This document shows positions 41,616 to 51,969 of a DNA stretch of 64,000 nucleotides, in pieces. The position numbers were made by a program, and so were the translations under genes. The first letter of the stretch is position 1, and the number at the start of each line of letters is the position of its first letter. Source of the stretch: Brienomyrus brachyistius (lineage: Eukaryota; Chordata; Actinopteri; Osteoglossiformes; Mormyridae); assembly GCF_023856365.1 (NCBI RefSeq), contig NW_026042744.1, positions 41,476 through 105,475 of the forward strand. Direction: 5' to 3'. The notes beneath the pieces are model-generated. The model was not told where the DNA came from, did no database searches, and was given only the letters and a program-made list of their open reading frames with translations.

Positions 41616-44285
41616 TCAGTTCTGTTTTATTTGTATGAATCTCTTGGGTGTTAACAGAAGCAAGCCTTCTACCTCGTATGCAGAGAGCGGGACTGAATCG
41701 TTGAGATCAGACTTCAGGTGGATTGACAGACTTGTCTGGGAAGGTGACAGCTCATAGGATCCAAGATGTTCTAAATACCAGCAATCATAATTAGAACAAA
41801 GGAATGAAACAGTGCTATTGACAAGGTAGATGTGCTCTACTCTGCAGAACCTAGGTAGTCCACCACTGTCTCCGACAGACAAAAACATTTCACAGACATA
41901 GTGTGTGCCATCAATGGTAACCTTTGATGTCTGGTATATTGTGTCACTAGTTGTTAGTGTTCTAATGTGTAGCTGAGCTACTTCTGGTAGAGCTGAAACC
42001 AGAACAGAGTCAACCCTGGATGCTTGTGTTTCTGGCTTGAAAAATGATGGGGCAGCAAGATGGTATGCCATCATGTGTTGGTGTCTGACTGCCATTGTCT
42101 TCAAAATATTTTTGAAGTTTTGAGCGTCATGCACCACTCGTTTAAAAAAACGGTGTTTGGCCTCAAATCGCATTGTCCAAACATGCACCAGGGGCCCATA
42201 GCACTTGATCATGGTGGGGTAATGCTCCACATAGTGATGCTTAGGACGAAGGCTAAACTCTGGGAATGTCTTCAGCAGTACTTGCTTATGATCGCTGATT
42301 TTGGACTGAAAATAGTCTAAGGTTTCATCAGAAAATGATGGGCATAATGCTAACTGCACTACCTCTTTCAGTTCCATCAAAACTGTCCATGCACCATTAC
42401 CTTCTGGTACAACACTGCCTACAAGCAATGGAAGCAGTCGGAGCAGAGTAGCATTTTCATGACCATTCCCTCCTATCGTTCCTCGAGACAGAAATGTTTT
42501 GGGAATTGGTTGAGGCCTATCCACTTTATCAGCATGTTGATATGGGAATGATGCAATCTTTTGGTTCAAATACTCTAAAGTGAAGTACTTCATCTGGATC
42601 AAGGTCTTAATGCAGAGAGAAATCTCCACAGGAACTATGCCTTCTAGAAGATCATGCAGGACATCTGGAGGAAAGCCTGTGACTGGATGAAAGTAATCCA
42701 GGGAGTCACGCAAGACACAACTTGTTTTAACACCAAAGTGGTTGGAGGAAGCGTCATTTTCCTGAATGTTTTGTACATGAAGGTCATGGCTATCTTTGGT
42801 TCTTTGAGAAAACTGCCTGGCTTCAGTTGCTGGAAACTGTTCTCTTGTGGCCAAGCAGAATCTGCAAACATAGCCTGCTTTAAATAACTCCACAAAGCCA
42901 CCTAATCCATGGGCAGCTAGATTGTCAGCAGACACACAAAAGATGGTGCCTTTGACATTGCGACCAAGTCGTTCAATAAAAACACCATCCTGTTCAAGAA
43001 TATGAACATCATGTAATAATGGAGCAAGTACAGCTGCATACCCATGCCTCTGGAGGTCTGTCACTTTTGCAAGCATTGCTAGCTGTATATTGTGTAATGC
43101 TGACCTGTATTTTGGTGACATATTGGCAAGTGCCCAGTATACAGCACAAAGTTTGTGAATTTTACGTGATGTGCCAAGTGGGTTGGCAATTTCAAGCTCA
43201 TCAATATATAACTGGAGTGGTAAAATGAGATCACCTGTTGAAAATAATTCATTTTCAAGGAAATATGAGCCATTGTAGCATGAGGCATATTGACCAGAAT
43301 TGGTATTTGGATCAGTAATCATTTTTAGAATGTCTGTGTTTTTAAACAACTCCTGAATCATTTGAAGAATAGGAACATACATTGTGGTATGTCCACGTTG
43401 CTCCAGCTGATACTCGACTGGCATTACACATGGATAGTTGTGCTCGAAAAAGACTTTTCTGCGCTTGGATGTGGATAACTCTGCACCTTTAGAAGTACTA
43501 GTAAATATAACATTGGAATCCATAACAGCACTTACAACTTCATCCAGTGCAGATTCTGCCACATTGCAACCATTTTTCTGCAATATATCTCTAATTGCCT
43601 CCTTGATCAAAGGCCGAGATAAGAAGCAGACCTGATTTAAATGCTCCACTATTTCTTGGGTAGCTGTGTTTGAGACATGTAGGATTGCCTGCATCTTCAA
43701 AAATAAGGAAGATAAATTAATTCTAAGATGTTTTTTTAGTACGTCAGTGTCACACTGACCATCAATCCCCACTGGATCCTCATCTGTGCTTGGAGGTTCT
43801 TCATATAAATCACCATCAACTGCAGGAATACTGGCTTGACCAACATCACTGACAATGTCATTTTGAAAGTCTGATGAAACGCTTGCTTGGTGTGATCTAC
43901 TTTTATGAGAATTGAATGAAGAGTATACATTTGTGGTAAAGCTACAATCCTTATATGGGCAAGCCACTGTTTCATGATTTCTTAAATGCCTTCTAAGATG
44001 GCAGAAAAGAACAGATTCAGAAAATTGCTGCTGAAATGGGCATAAAGGGCATTTAAATAACAGAGCCTGCTGAGAGTGTTCTGCACTACTACCAAATTGG
44101 CGAGTATGACATCTTGACAAATGAGTTCTAAGACTATTAAGTGTCTTAAATGTACACATGCAATAATTATAGATGCATGGAAGGGGGCTTACACTGGAAA
44201 AGTGGCTGTGCTGCAGTCTGTAGTGCTTAAATATTTGCAATCTGTCAGTAAAAGAAGCTGAGCACAACTTACATTGCCAAATCAT
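41616..44285 (-). CDS. C2H2 zinc-finger transposase (CACTA/Tnp2-like), about 889 aa
   Basis: Single large coding exon. ATG at 44285 follows an acceptor (TTTCTTTCAG) at 44301; an upstream frame extension is intronic. The first ~130 residues contain about four C2H2-type fingers ('WQCKLCSASF', 'CIYNYCMCTF', 'FKCPLCPF', 'CPYKDCSF'). The rest looks like an RNase H-fold transposase: 'LYIDELEIANPLG' (Asp near 362), 'VSADNLAAHGLGG' (Asp near 454), a CxxC pair ('CRFC') just after, 'GFPPDVLHDLLEGIVP' near 545, and 'RPKHHYVEHYPTM' then 'RFEAKHRFFKRV' with a candidate catalytic Glu. Assignment of D, D and E is inference from motif order. No internal stop; it looks recently active. The alternative is a domesticated host gene, but the flanking inverted repeats argue against that. 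Confidence 0.78.
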   Translation of the reverse strand: MIWQCKLCSASFTDRLQIFKHYRLQHSHFSSVSPLPCIYNYCMCTFKTLNSLRTHLSRCHTRQFGSSAEHSQQALLFKCPLCPFQQQFSESVLFCHLRRHLRNHETVACPYKDCSFTTNVYSSFNSHKSRSHQASVSSDFQNDIVSDVGQASIPAVDGDLYEEPPSTDEDPVGIDGQCDTDVLKKHLRINLSSLFLKMQAILHVSNTATQEIVEHLNQVCFLSRPLIKEAIRDILQKNGCNVAESALDEVVSAVMDSNVIFTSTSKGAELSTSKRRKVFFEHNYPCVMPVEYQLEQRGHTTMYVPILQMIQELFKNTDILKMITDPNTNSGQYASCYNGSYFLENELFSTGDLILPLQLYIDELEIANPLGTSRKIHKLCAVYWALANMSPKYRSALHNIQLAMLAKVTDLQRHGYAAVLAPLLHDVHILEQDGVFIERLGRNVKGTIFCVSADNLAAHGLGGFVELFKAGYVCRFCLATREQFPATEARQFSQRTKDSHDLHVQNIQENDASSNHFGVKTSCVLRDSLDYFHPVTGFPPDVLHDLLEGIVPVEISLCIKTLIQMKYFTLEYLNQKIASFPYQHADKVDRPQPIPKTFLSRGTIGGNGHENATLLRLLPLLVGSVVPEGNGAWTVLMELKEVVQLALCPSFSDETLDYFQSKISDHKQVLLKTFPEFSLRPKHHYVEHYPTMIKCYGPLVHVWTMRFEAKHRFFKRVVHDAQNFKNILKTMAVRHQHMMAYHLAAPSFFKPETQASRVDSVLVSALPEVAQLHIRTLTTSDTIYQTSKVTIDGTHYVCEMFLSVGDSGGLPRFCRVEHIYLVNSTVSFLCSNYDCWYLEHLGSYELSPSQTSLSIHLKSDLNDSVPLSAYEVEGLLLLTPKRFIQIKQN

Positions 44286-44300
44286 ACTGTAGCCAACAAC

Positions 44301-45696
44301 CTGAAAGAAAAACAAAATTAATGTTAGAAAGTGTATAGCTCAATCAAAATAGTTTAATTATTTAATTAACTTTCATATCAAATTTAACGGGGACGATGGG
44401 CGACCAGCAATTTGTGTCAAGTTTAGGCCACTTAAAAAAAAAATTGGTTCTCGCCCTTTTTTTGGAGGGGGTGGGTAGGGTGGGCGGGATTTTTTTTTTT
44501 TTTTACAAAATTTTGATTGACTGTTTGGACTTTCAAATATGTAAGAAAATACATATTTGAAAATACATACCGAAGAGAGCAGACCTACTTAGTACGCTTC
44601 CTCAGTTCTTCCAGTTTGTTGCGTTTCAAATATATTAAATGTAAGAAAATACAAGAATTCCTTGATCCATGTGTATCTCATTCCCAACTATGGATTTCGA
44701 TACTTTATGCTGATGTTTCATTCGTGAATATAAAAATGATACTATTTGAAACCAATATTCTGTTTGTCATTCCCATTCTAAATGAACAACCAAGATTTTA
44801 AAATATATATCTAGAAAGAAAGTGTATTAAAACATGTTAAAACACGAGGAATTTACAAAATACAGGAACCTGAATGGTTGAACAAGGAAATGCAACTCTA
44901 CAAACAAGTAAAGAACATGTACCACATCACTTCCCCAGATTTAAATCTTTGCACCAGCCCATCTCAGGTAGAGACAAATTTAGGTTCATGAAACCATTCC
45001 AAGACTAGGATTACACAATGTGGATCAATCGTCGATGTGGAATGCGCGGGAAATTCAAATTTCGTCATTCTTGGGTATTTTCCATGCGATTTTAACTAAA
45101 TAAAAAAAATTGGGGTCGGAGGCATTTCGGCGGGTCGAGAGGGGACGAGAACCAATTTTTATTTTTTTTTTTAAGTGGCCTTAAGGAGAATTTTTAGGGG
45201 GGCTGAGTACAAATGTTAGGGGGACTAAAGCCCTCCGAAAAATGGCCTAGCGACGCCCATGGCACATGCTCTCCAGCTCCCTAGTTTGCGTATCAGTGGC
45301 ACGTCAACACATTGGGAAAAGTATATTTTTAGTTATCTAGTTTTGTGGACACCACCCAAAATTAGCAATGGATGTTTTTTTTAATCGCGTATCACGCGTG
45401 GACATAATTTCAGCGTCTAATGTCTTTAAAACAAATGTAACGTTTGGCTAAATCGTACACGCAGAATTATAGACTATGGTCCGTTTGAAAAATTATGTAA
45501 GTTAGCTGATGTGTTATGCTTTGTCGTTCATTGTTTTTTATTAAGCCTATTTTATCAGTTGTTCCTTGCTAGACATCCATGACTTTTGAATGTAAATATA
45601 CGTAACTGACGAACGCTGTTTAAAGTTTTGTCTTGATTAAACTGCTGTAACTGTTCACTAGATAAACCCCTGTTTAAAAACACATTTAACACTTAC
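44301..45696 (-). other. Transposase 5' intron containing a MITE
   Basis: Bounded on the minus strand by CACG|GTAAGT (donor at 45696) and TTTCTTTCAG (acceptor at 44301). More than half is the MITE 44426-45180. Confidence 0.6.
44426..45180. mobile_element. 755-bp MITE, PIF/Harbinger-like
   Basis: Termini GGCCACTTAAAAAAAAAATT and its inverse (AATTTTTATTT…AAGTGGCC), with TTGGTTCTCG inside both. TTA duplication at 44423-44425 and 45181-45183. A 3-bp TTA site and GG-starting termini suggest PIF/Harbinger. No transposase. Confidence 0.75.
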
Positions 45697-45785
45697 CGTG
45701 ACACCGACGTTGCTGATAACTGCCGATAGCTTGAAGCTTACATCCTCCTCACTGCACTGCACTGCAGTCTTTTGTGGCGCCAAAG
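45697..45785 (-). other. Probable 5' untranslated exon of the transposase gene
   Basis: Ends at a strong GTAAGT donor. Has repeated CTGCAGTGCAGTG upstream. Its start is a guess. Confidence 0.45.
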
Positions 45786-46065
45786 TAACTTATCCACGTG
45801 TTGCACGTGACCTTTGACCTTGGGGCAAGGGAACCTCGTAAGCCAATAAAATGATGACCCTTACGTAAACCGAGTCGTAACTTTTTTAATCAAACATATT
45901 TTTTCGTTTAAAATTAGTACTTAGAGTGAATTTAATATTTTTCTTGCTAAAATCTTTTACAGCTGAATTTATGAAGACCCAACCATTATTAGGAAAATTA
46001 AGTATTTTTAAATATTAACTTATTTAAATACATATAATTTAATAAAAAATGACAATTGGTTACAC

Positions 46066-46088
46066 ACACACACACACACACACACACG
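46066..46088. repeat. CA microsatellite
   Basis: (AC)n of about 11 units inside the transposon's right subterminal region. Confidence 0.9.
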
Positions 46089-46310
46089 CAAGTACACATA
46101 CAATGTTGAAACAAAAAGAAATAAGTACAGCTAAATTATACACCTAAGTGGCACTTACTTAATAAGCACATTGTTTCAGTTAATTAAAAATAATCAGTTT
46201 AATTCACTCAAAAACTATAAAAAAGTCACATGAACTCAAAATATTTAGGTTAGTAGAACTGTTTCAGAAAATTAAGTTTATGCTACTTAATAATTTTGAT
46301 TATTTTGAGC

Positions 46311-46326
46311 ATTTGGGTTTACAGTG
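46311..46326 (-). repeat. Transposon right terminal inverted repeat
   Basis: ATTTGGGTTTACAGTG, followed by TA. Inverse of 38269-38284 with one mismatch. Confidence 0.8.
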
Positions 46327-46379
46327 TACAGTAATGCAGAACAAATATTGTAACTAACAAGGAAGTGGGGAGGTAATGG

Positions 46380-47300
46380 ACAGAAGTGTTGGTTTTTGGT
46401 AACTCCACTCCTCTGACCTCCACTGTAATTTTAGGTTCCTTGGAACAATATTGTAAACCAGTCATCACACACCTAGGGGTTAAAGTCGACACCAACCTTA
46501 AGTTTGACACTCAGATAAGGTTAGTTGTCAAGTCAAGCTTTTTACAATTGAGGCAGTTGGCCAAAATAAAGCCAATTCTTTCTAGGCAGCACTTTGAGAC
46601 AGTAATCCACTCTTTTGTCACTACTAGTTTGGACCACTGTAACGCCCTCTATGTTGGGGTTAGAGGCTCCACTATTGTTCACCTCCAGAAGGTTCAAAAT
46701 GCTGCCGCACATGGAAATATGAGCATGTCTCCCCCATTTTAGCCTCACTCCACTGGCTGCCCGTACATTTTAGGATTCATTTTAAAATTCTGTTATTTGC
46801 TTTTAAAGCCCTCAGTGGTCTTGCTCCATCTGACCTGTGTGAGCTGCTTCACCCTTACACCCCCACCCGCTCTCTCAGGTCAGCTGATCAGCTGTTCCTG
46901 ACGGTTCCTAAGACTCAGCGTGAGCTTAGAGGGGATCGAGCCTTTGCAGTCGCAGCTCCTAAAATGTGGAATGACTTGCCTTTTCACATTAGAGAGGAAT
47001 CCCCTCTGTCCGTTTTTAAATCTCTTCTAATCTCTTCTCCTTCACCTTTGACACATTGTGAGATGTTAATTTTAATAGTAAATCTTATTTTAATCTTAGC
47101 CTTTTCTTTATTAATTAATAGATTTTTTTAAATTTTTATTAATGGCCTTTTACTCACATTGAATGTTTTGGTTTTTATTAAATTTCTTTTACTTCGTTTT
47201 TAAGTGTGTGAATGTTTTTATTTATTCCTTTGTGCAGCACTTTGGTCCATAAGGTTGTTTAAAGTGCTTTTCAAATAAAGAGCTGGATTGGATTACATTG
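46380..47300 (+). pseudogene. L2/Rex-like LINE 3' part
   Basis: C-terminal RT region: 'HLGVKVDTNLKFDTQIRLVV', 'LDHCNALYVGV', and after frameshift 'LHWLPVHFRIHFKILLFAFK' and 'MWNDLPFHIREESPLSVFKS'. It is followed by a 3' UTR ending 'AAGTGCTTTTCAAATAAAGA'. 5' truncated and out of frame. Confidence 0.72.
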
Positions 47301-47763
47301 GAAGATGGCTCAACAAATCTCTTTCACAGAATGTAAAATTCGACAGAGGGCGCAAGGTGACATTCTGTCAGGGGCCCAGAATTTTTAGCTACACCTCTGT
47401 GTTACTGTGTTTTTTTTGTTCTAGCCATCAATAACTCTGGAGTTGCTATATCGCCACCTGGTGGTGAAAAGATCAGACAAAAATATGTACACATGTTACC
47501 AACAGTTTGAAATTGAAGTGCAGAGTTAACAGGTTTAATTAATCGTCCCCACGGATGCCAGTCATGAAATTTGAGAATTGCAAATTAAAACACAGGAAAA
47601 AATCAGGAACACTACAAGATAAAATATTTAGCAAACACTCAATGTGCATCCAGGGTGACAAGGGACAACTGGAGGATGATATGACAATCTGACAGTGACA
47701 TTCACAGCACTTTATATGTTGCCAAAAACAGAAAAGGGGATTAAAATCAAGAATCAGAAATCA
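47301..47763. other. No gene recognised
   Basis: No coding motif or named repeat seen. Confidence 0.4.
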
Positions 47764-47775
47764 TGTATGAGGGTG

Positions 47776-48051
47776 GGGCTGCTTGGTGGTGCAGTGATTA
47801 GCACTGTTACCTCCCACCACTGGGACTCAGGTTCGAGTCTCCGCCTGGGTCACATGTGTGGGGAGTTTGCATGTTCTCTCTTGCTAAATTGGCCGTAGGA
47901 GTGCATGTGTGTGTGAATGGTGTGTGAATGTGCCTTGCAATGAGCTGCCCCCCCGTCCTGGGTTGTTCCCTGCCTCGTGCACAGATCCTGCCAGGATAGG
48001 CTCTGGACCCCCCGCGACCCAGTAGCATAAGCGGTTTAGACAATGGATGGA
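47776..48051 (+). mobile_element. tRNA-derived SINE, internally deleted
   Basis: Head with A box and B box (GTTCGAGTC), missing about 80 bp of the body after 'TTGCATGTTCTC', tail GGATGGATG. Target duplication TGTATGAGGGTG at 47764-47775 and 48052-48063. Confidence 0.82.
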
Positions 48052-48063
48052 TGTATGAGGGTG

Positions 48064-48300
48064 AGTCACAATGACGACAGCTGCTCTGTTGACTTGGTCC
48101 CAGGAGTCGTCAGCGTTGGTCTGCCGGGGCCCCCGTCCTGTCTGTGGAAGCACCCGTCTTGTTGGCTGTTCTCTCTGCCTGGGCCCCCTCTCCTGCTGCC
48201 TCACGTTTGGGTTGAAGTGGCTCCCCAGTGCTTCTGTAAAGCTCTTTGTGTATCTTAGAAAAGGGCTGTATAAATGTAACATTCATTCATTTATTCAAGG
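48064..48300 (+). repeat. L2-like LINE tail
   Basis: 'AGTGGCTCCCCAGTGCTTCT' then 'GTAAAGCTCTTTGTGTATCT' and 'GGGCTGTATAAATGTAACAT' with (ATTC)n: typical 3' UTR end. Confidence 0.55.
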
Positions 48301-48825
48301 TCCCAGCCAGAAGAGTGCAGTACTACACTGTCCCCCACAGCCTGAATCAGCTGGATGTTATAGGATTAAGACACTTCCTGCATTAGGCCATTTACCCTCA
48401 GTGTATTTCCATACCCTGACAGGATGGATGACAATACTATGGCCCTAATTTTCAATACACAGTTTTCACAGGAGTCTCACCCTCATCCACATTCTCTGCA
48501 TTCCTTATCTCATGCTTCTTTGCCACCCGCATCTCCTCTGCCTGCTTTGTCTCATTTTCCCACAATTGAAACACCGTCCAATTTGTCTCTGTTTTAGTTC
48601 TACCACATTAGTCCCTGAGCAACCAGTCTGATCCCGTTCCTCTAATTTCAGACGCATCTGGCTTATCTGATTGGGACTGAAGCTGCTGTTACTAGGAAAA
48701 CCACATTCGTCCCACTGGGGCAGGTCTGACACCGCGTCCTTCCCATATGTCTCCCATAATTGTTGTACAGAATTTCAGCTGGAGTTCTTTCCCAGAAGCA
48801 AGTAATTTCACTTTAGCACCTGTTC
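48301..48825. other. No gene recognised
   Basis: No coding motif or repeat family recognised. Confidence 0.4.
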
Positions 48826-50790
48826 AGTAAAAGTCAAGTAGGTCTTTAATGTTATTTTTAACTTTACACAGTTGAGTATAGTACAGTTACAAAAGAAACT
48901 GTTTCCCTCGGACCAAGGTGCTACTTAAATTAACAGAAGACTAACACATACCAACCTAGCAACATACTGTATGGTGCATAATGAGCAAAAACTGTGCAAA
49001 CATTGCAGGACAGTGCAAAAAGAGAGGACAACTGACACCAACGAGCACAAACAGCACAGTAAACCCAGTACTGAGAAGGCGCAGTTTGGTTGTCCAATGA
49101 GGTAGCAATAAAAATAAATAAAAGTAACTGTAAACATGGCGACAATAAGATAAAAAATAGTAGTTAAATAATAAAGTGTGTTAATGAGTGTATGTGTGTG
49201 TGGTATCAGATTAGTCCCTGAGAGTTCAGTAGTCTGACGGCATGGGGGATAAAGCTGTTTGAGTCTGGCTGTGAAGGCCCGAATGCTCCGGGACCTATTT
49301 CCAGAAGGCAGGAGGGTGAAACGATAATGTGAGGGGTGGGTGGGGTCATCCACAATGGTGGTGGCTTTGCGGATGCAGTGTGTGGTGTGAATATCTGTGA
49401 TGGAGGGGAGAGATATGTTAGGGTTATCTTCTTCTGAAGATGCGCTGGAAACAAACCAGTCTCTGAACACAGAACAACACAGACAGCTGTGATGACGTTT
49501 TACTTGCTGCAAGGTGTAGGGAATCCACTTGCAGAGTCTCCGCAGTTTCAGCAAAATGATGGTTTATTGAACAGCAAAAATAATACAATGTAATACAGTG
49601 TAGAGACACACCGGGTACTGAAAGGCAGCTCAGATACAAATTGAAGACAGTTCTTCACCCCCCTTTATACCCAAAAAGGCCCTCCCCACCAAGGTGTTGT
49701 GTGTAGGTGTTGTGAGTGAATTTACATATAAAGAGTGACCCCCTGGAGTGTGAGGATCCTGAGACAGGGACGGGACAGGACAGGGTGGAGACTTTTATGA
49801 TCATTGTAATTCAATTCTTATCACCTTATCTTATCCTTATCACCATAGTGGTGCCAACTGGAACCCCCATTCTCTCCCTGGCTTCCCCCATGATCATAAA
49901 TTCCTAACATTGTCTGCATTCAAATGATCAACCAAGAACCTTGGGACATTTTTACCACTTTTCCTTACAAAGGGAAGCCCGGTCCTGACCTCGAGGTGTC
50001 AGCCTCTCAGTCGAACTCAGCCAACTTCGAAAGAGTAACTCCCCTCGCAGTGTCTTTTATTGAGGTACACAAACAGGATATGCAACTGACATTGAACATT
50101 GTTTGTCACCATATATGGGGTGGAAATATTCAAGCGACAGTTCTTGAGACGTGTTATTGCTCAATTAAGATCAAGCTGCGGCAGGGTGTTGTTTCTAAGC
50201 GTCTAGCAAAATGATGATAAAAAAAGTACATATTTCTCTAACACGATACTCCCAATGATTTTCTCACCTGTCATCACTATCTGTTGTAGGGACTTGTGAT
50301 CTGAGGCGACACAGTTCTCAAAGCAGACCGTGATGCAGCTGCTCAGGGTGCTTTCAACAGTTCCCCAATAGAGTGTGAGAATGGGAGATGGGCTTTTCTG
50401 AGCTTCCGTGGAGAGTAGAGGTGCTGCTGTGCTTTCCTTACTATGGAGCTGATGTTGAAGGACCTGGTGAGATTCTCCGCCAGATGGACAACAAGGAATC
50501 TGGTACTCTCTACGATCTCCACAGATGAGCCATCGATGTGCAGCAGAGAGTGGTCACTCTGTGTTTTGTGTTCTTCTAACGTCAACAACCATCTCTTTGG
50601 TCAACATTCAGAGACAGGTTGTTGGCTCTGCAGCAGTCCGATAGTCATCACACTTCCTCTTTGTATGCTGAGTCACCGTTTTTATTGATGAGACCCACAA
50701 CAGTCTTGTCATCTGCCTGATGTTGATGATGGAATTCGAAATGTGCATTGCTGCTCAGTTGTGAGTCATCGGAGTTAACAGCAGTGGGCT
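48826..50790 (-). pseudogene. L2-like LINE, split by a solo LTR
   Basis: Minus-strand RT pieces: 'VGLINKNGDSAYKEEV' (50648-50710), 'HSLLHIDGSSVEIVESTRFL' (50460-50560), 'LSSCITV' to 'SLQQIVMTGEKIIGS' (50244-50345), then on the other side of the LTR 'LPSITDIHTTHCIRKAT' and 'DPTHPSHYRFTLLPSGNR' (49200-49415). The pieces are colinear once the 828-bp LTR is set aside. The 3' UTR follows to about 48830. Frameshifted. Confidence 0.75.
49416..50243 (-). mobile_element. 828-bp solo retroviral LTR
   Basis: On the minus strand TGTTAGAGAAATATG...CCCTAACA. It contains TATAAAGGGGGG near plus 49668 and, about 100 bp downstream, CAATAAACC near 49567: a TATA box and polyadenylation signal in proper order for U3-R-U5. 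Flanking 5-mers are TATCG and TATCT (one mismatch). No internal viral sequence adjoins it, so the provirus was lost by LTR recombination. Confidence 0.78.
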
Positions 50791-51351
50791 GAGCATAAAG
50801 TCCTGGGTTCCTGCTACAGCGTCTGAGCAGTTGCCTTCGTCGCCCATAGCTCCTGCGCAGCCCGAGCAGCCGCCTCCGCTGCCCCCTGCGGCCCCAGAGC
50901 CCGAGCAGCCGCCGCCTGCTTTGCCCGTAGCTCCTGAGCAGCCGCCTCCGCTGCCCCCTGCGGCCCCAGAGCCCACGCCCGAGGCGCTCCCTCCGCCTCA
51001 AATGACTGTGCCCCCTGGGGCTCTTGTTCCTGGCCCCACTCCTGTCCCTGACCCAGCTCCAGACTTTCCTGCCCTAGTCCCCGAGGAGGTCCCGGACAGT
51101 CTGACCACCGTGTGTGCCACGCCCCCTGATTATCCACGTGTGCTTCCCTGATCGTACCCAGCTGTGTCCGATTATTTTCAATCAGTCCTGTCTATTTGAG
51201 TTCATGTCTTACTAGAGTTCAGTGTCCGTCATTGAAGTCCGTCTGCGTGAGATGTTTCCTGCACCCCGTGTTCCTAATAAATCCCCGTATCCTGCCTGCC
51301 TTGCCTGTTTCCTGCCCGTCCGCCGCTCCCGTTAAATGGCGATCGTGACAC
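50791..51351 (+). mobile_element. Gypsy-type retrotransposon 3' end (proline-rich tail and LTR)
   Basis: A proline/alanine/glutamate-rich frame (50831-51151, with a repeated 'EQPPPLPPAAPEP' unit) runs into LTR sequence of the same family as 16543-16819 ('TGTGCCACGCCCCCTGATTA', ending GATCGTGACA at about 51351). This looks like the C-terminal tail of a Gypsy polyprotein abutting its 3' LTR. Not a host gene. Confidence 0.5.
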
Positions 51352-51747
51352 AAGGCACACGCACATCAAGTACCAATGCAGCAAATACAGATGAACAATT
51401 TAGGAGGAATACTAGTCAAAGGAAGGAAGAAAAGCAGCCCACCCTATCTCATGGTCACGGACACAAACATCAGGGAGTGTTATGAAGAAGACATCACACT
51501 TAACACCATTGGTTTTATGCAGTGAATTACACCAGAGAGAGTTTTTACATTCTAGCTGTGTTACGTAACATTCCTCAGCCTTCAGGTTTTTTCCACACAA
51601 TGCACGACATGCAGGGGTGCCAAACAAAACAGCGGAACTGCAGTGTAGCCAATTATTTGTTTCAGTAGTTTTAAGAAAACTAGAACATAAAATGTTTGTT
51701 TTACTTAGTCCACAAAAGAGTTTTTACCTATCTTAGTGTATTTTACA

Positions 51748-51961
51748 TCACATACACTCTCGGTCCGTTGTGGAGTCCATCCCACTGTAGTTGGAGAATG
51801 CTGCCATCAGTCGCTTGGTGTAGCACTCGCAGGATTTACCAGGCTCCTGTTTAAACTGATGCATCATGCCCCAGTCCATGCGCAGGAGGACCAGTCTCTG
51901 AAGGGCTGTCGCATGGTGAGGCCTGTTCTGCCTGGGGTCCAGCAGGTCACTGGCAATGTCC
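51748..51961 (-). pseudogene. Retroviral gag relic, distal part
   Basis: 'DIASDLLDPRQNRPHHATAL' and 'MHQFKQEPGKSCECYTKRLM' form a capsid-like stretch related to 8040-8900. Continues upstream (minus strand) at 52965-53241 after the CR1 insertion. Confidence 0.6.
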
Positions 51962-51969
51962 TTCAACTC

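Larger units (their letters stand above)
38269..46326 (-). mobile_element. Two-gene CACTA/EnSpm-like DNA transposon, 8.06 kb
   Basis: Ends CACTGTAAAACCAAAT and, reading inward from the other side, CACTGTAAACCCAAAT (15 of 16 identical). It is flanked by TA at 38267-38268 and 46327-46328. Subterminal sequence at both ends is rich in short ACTTAA/TTAAGT and ACTCAAA motifs. Inside are two minus-strand genes, a transposase and a multi-exon accessory protein, both open with consistent splicing. A CACTG terminus with a 2-bp duplication and a Tnp2-like transposase suggests the CACTA/EnSpm superfamily in animals. A TE-borne origin for the fish 'SAMD3-like' predicted proteins would follow. Confidence 0.72.

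Noticed and set aside
38269..46326. hAT or Kolobok identity for the 8-kb transposon
   Set aside because: No 8-bp or TTAA duplication; flanks are TA and ends are CACTG, which fit CACTA better.
50831..51151. Proline-rich protein-coding gene
   Set aside because: It runs into a Gypsy LTR of a family repeated in the window; best read as a retrotransposon tail.
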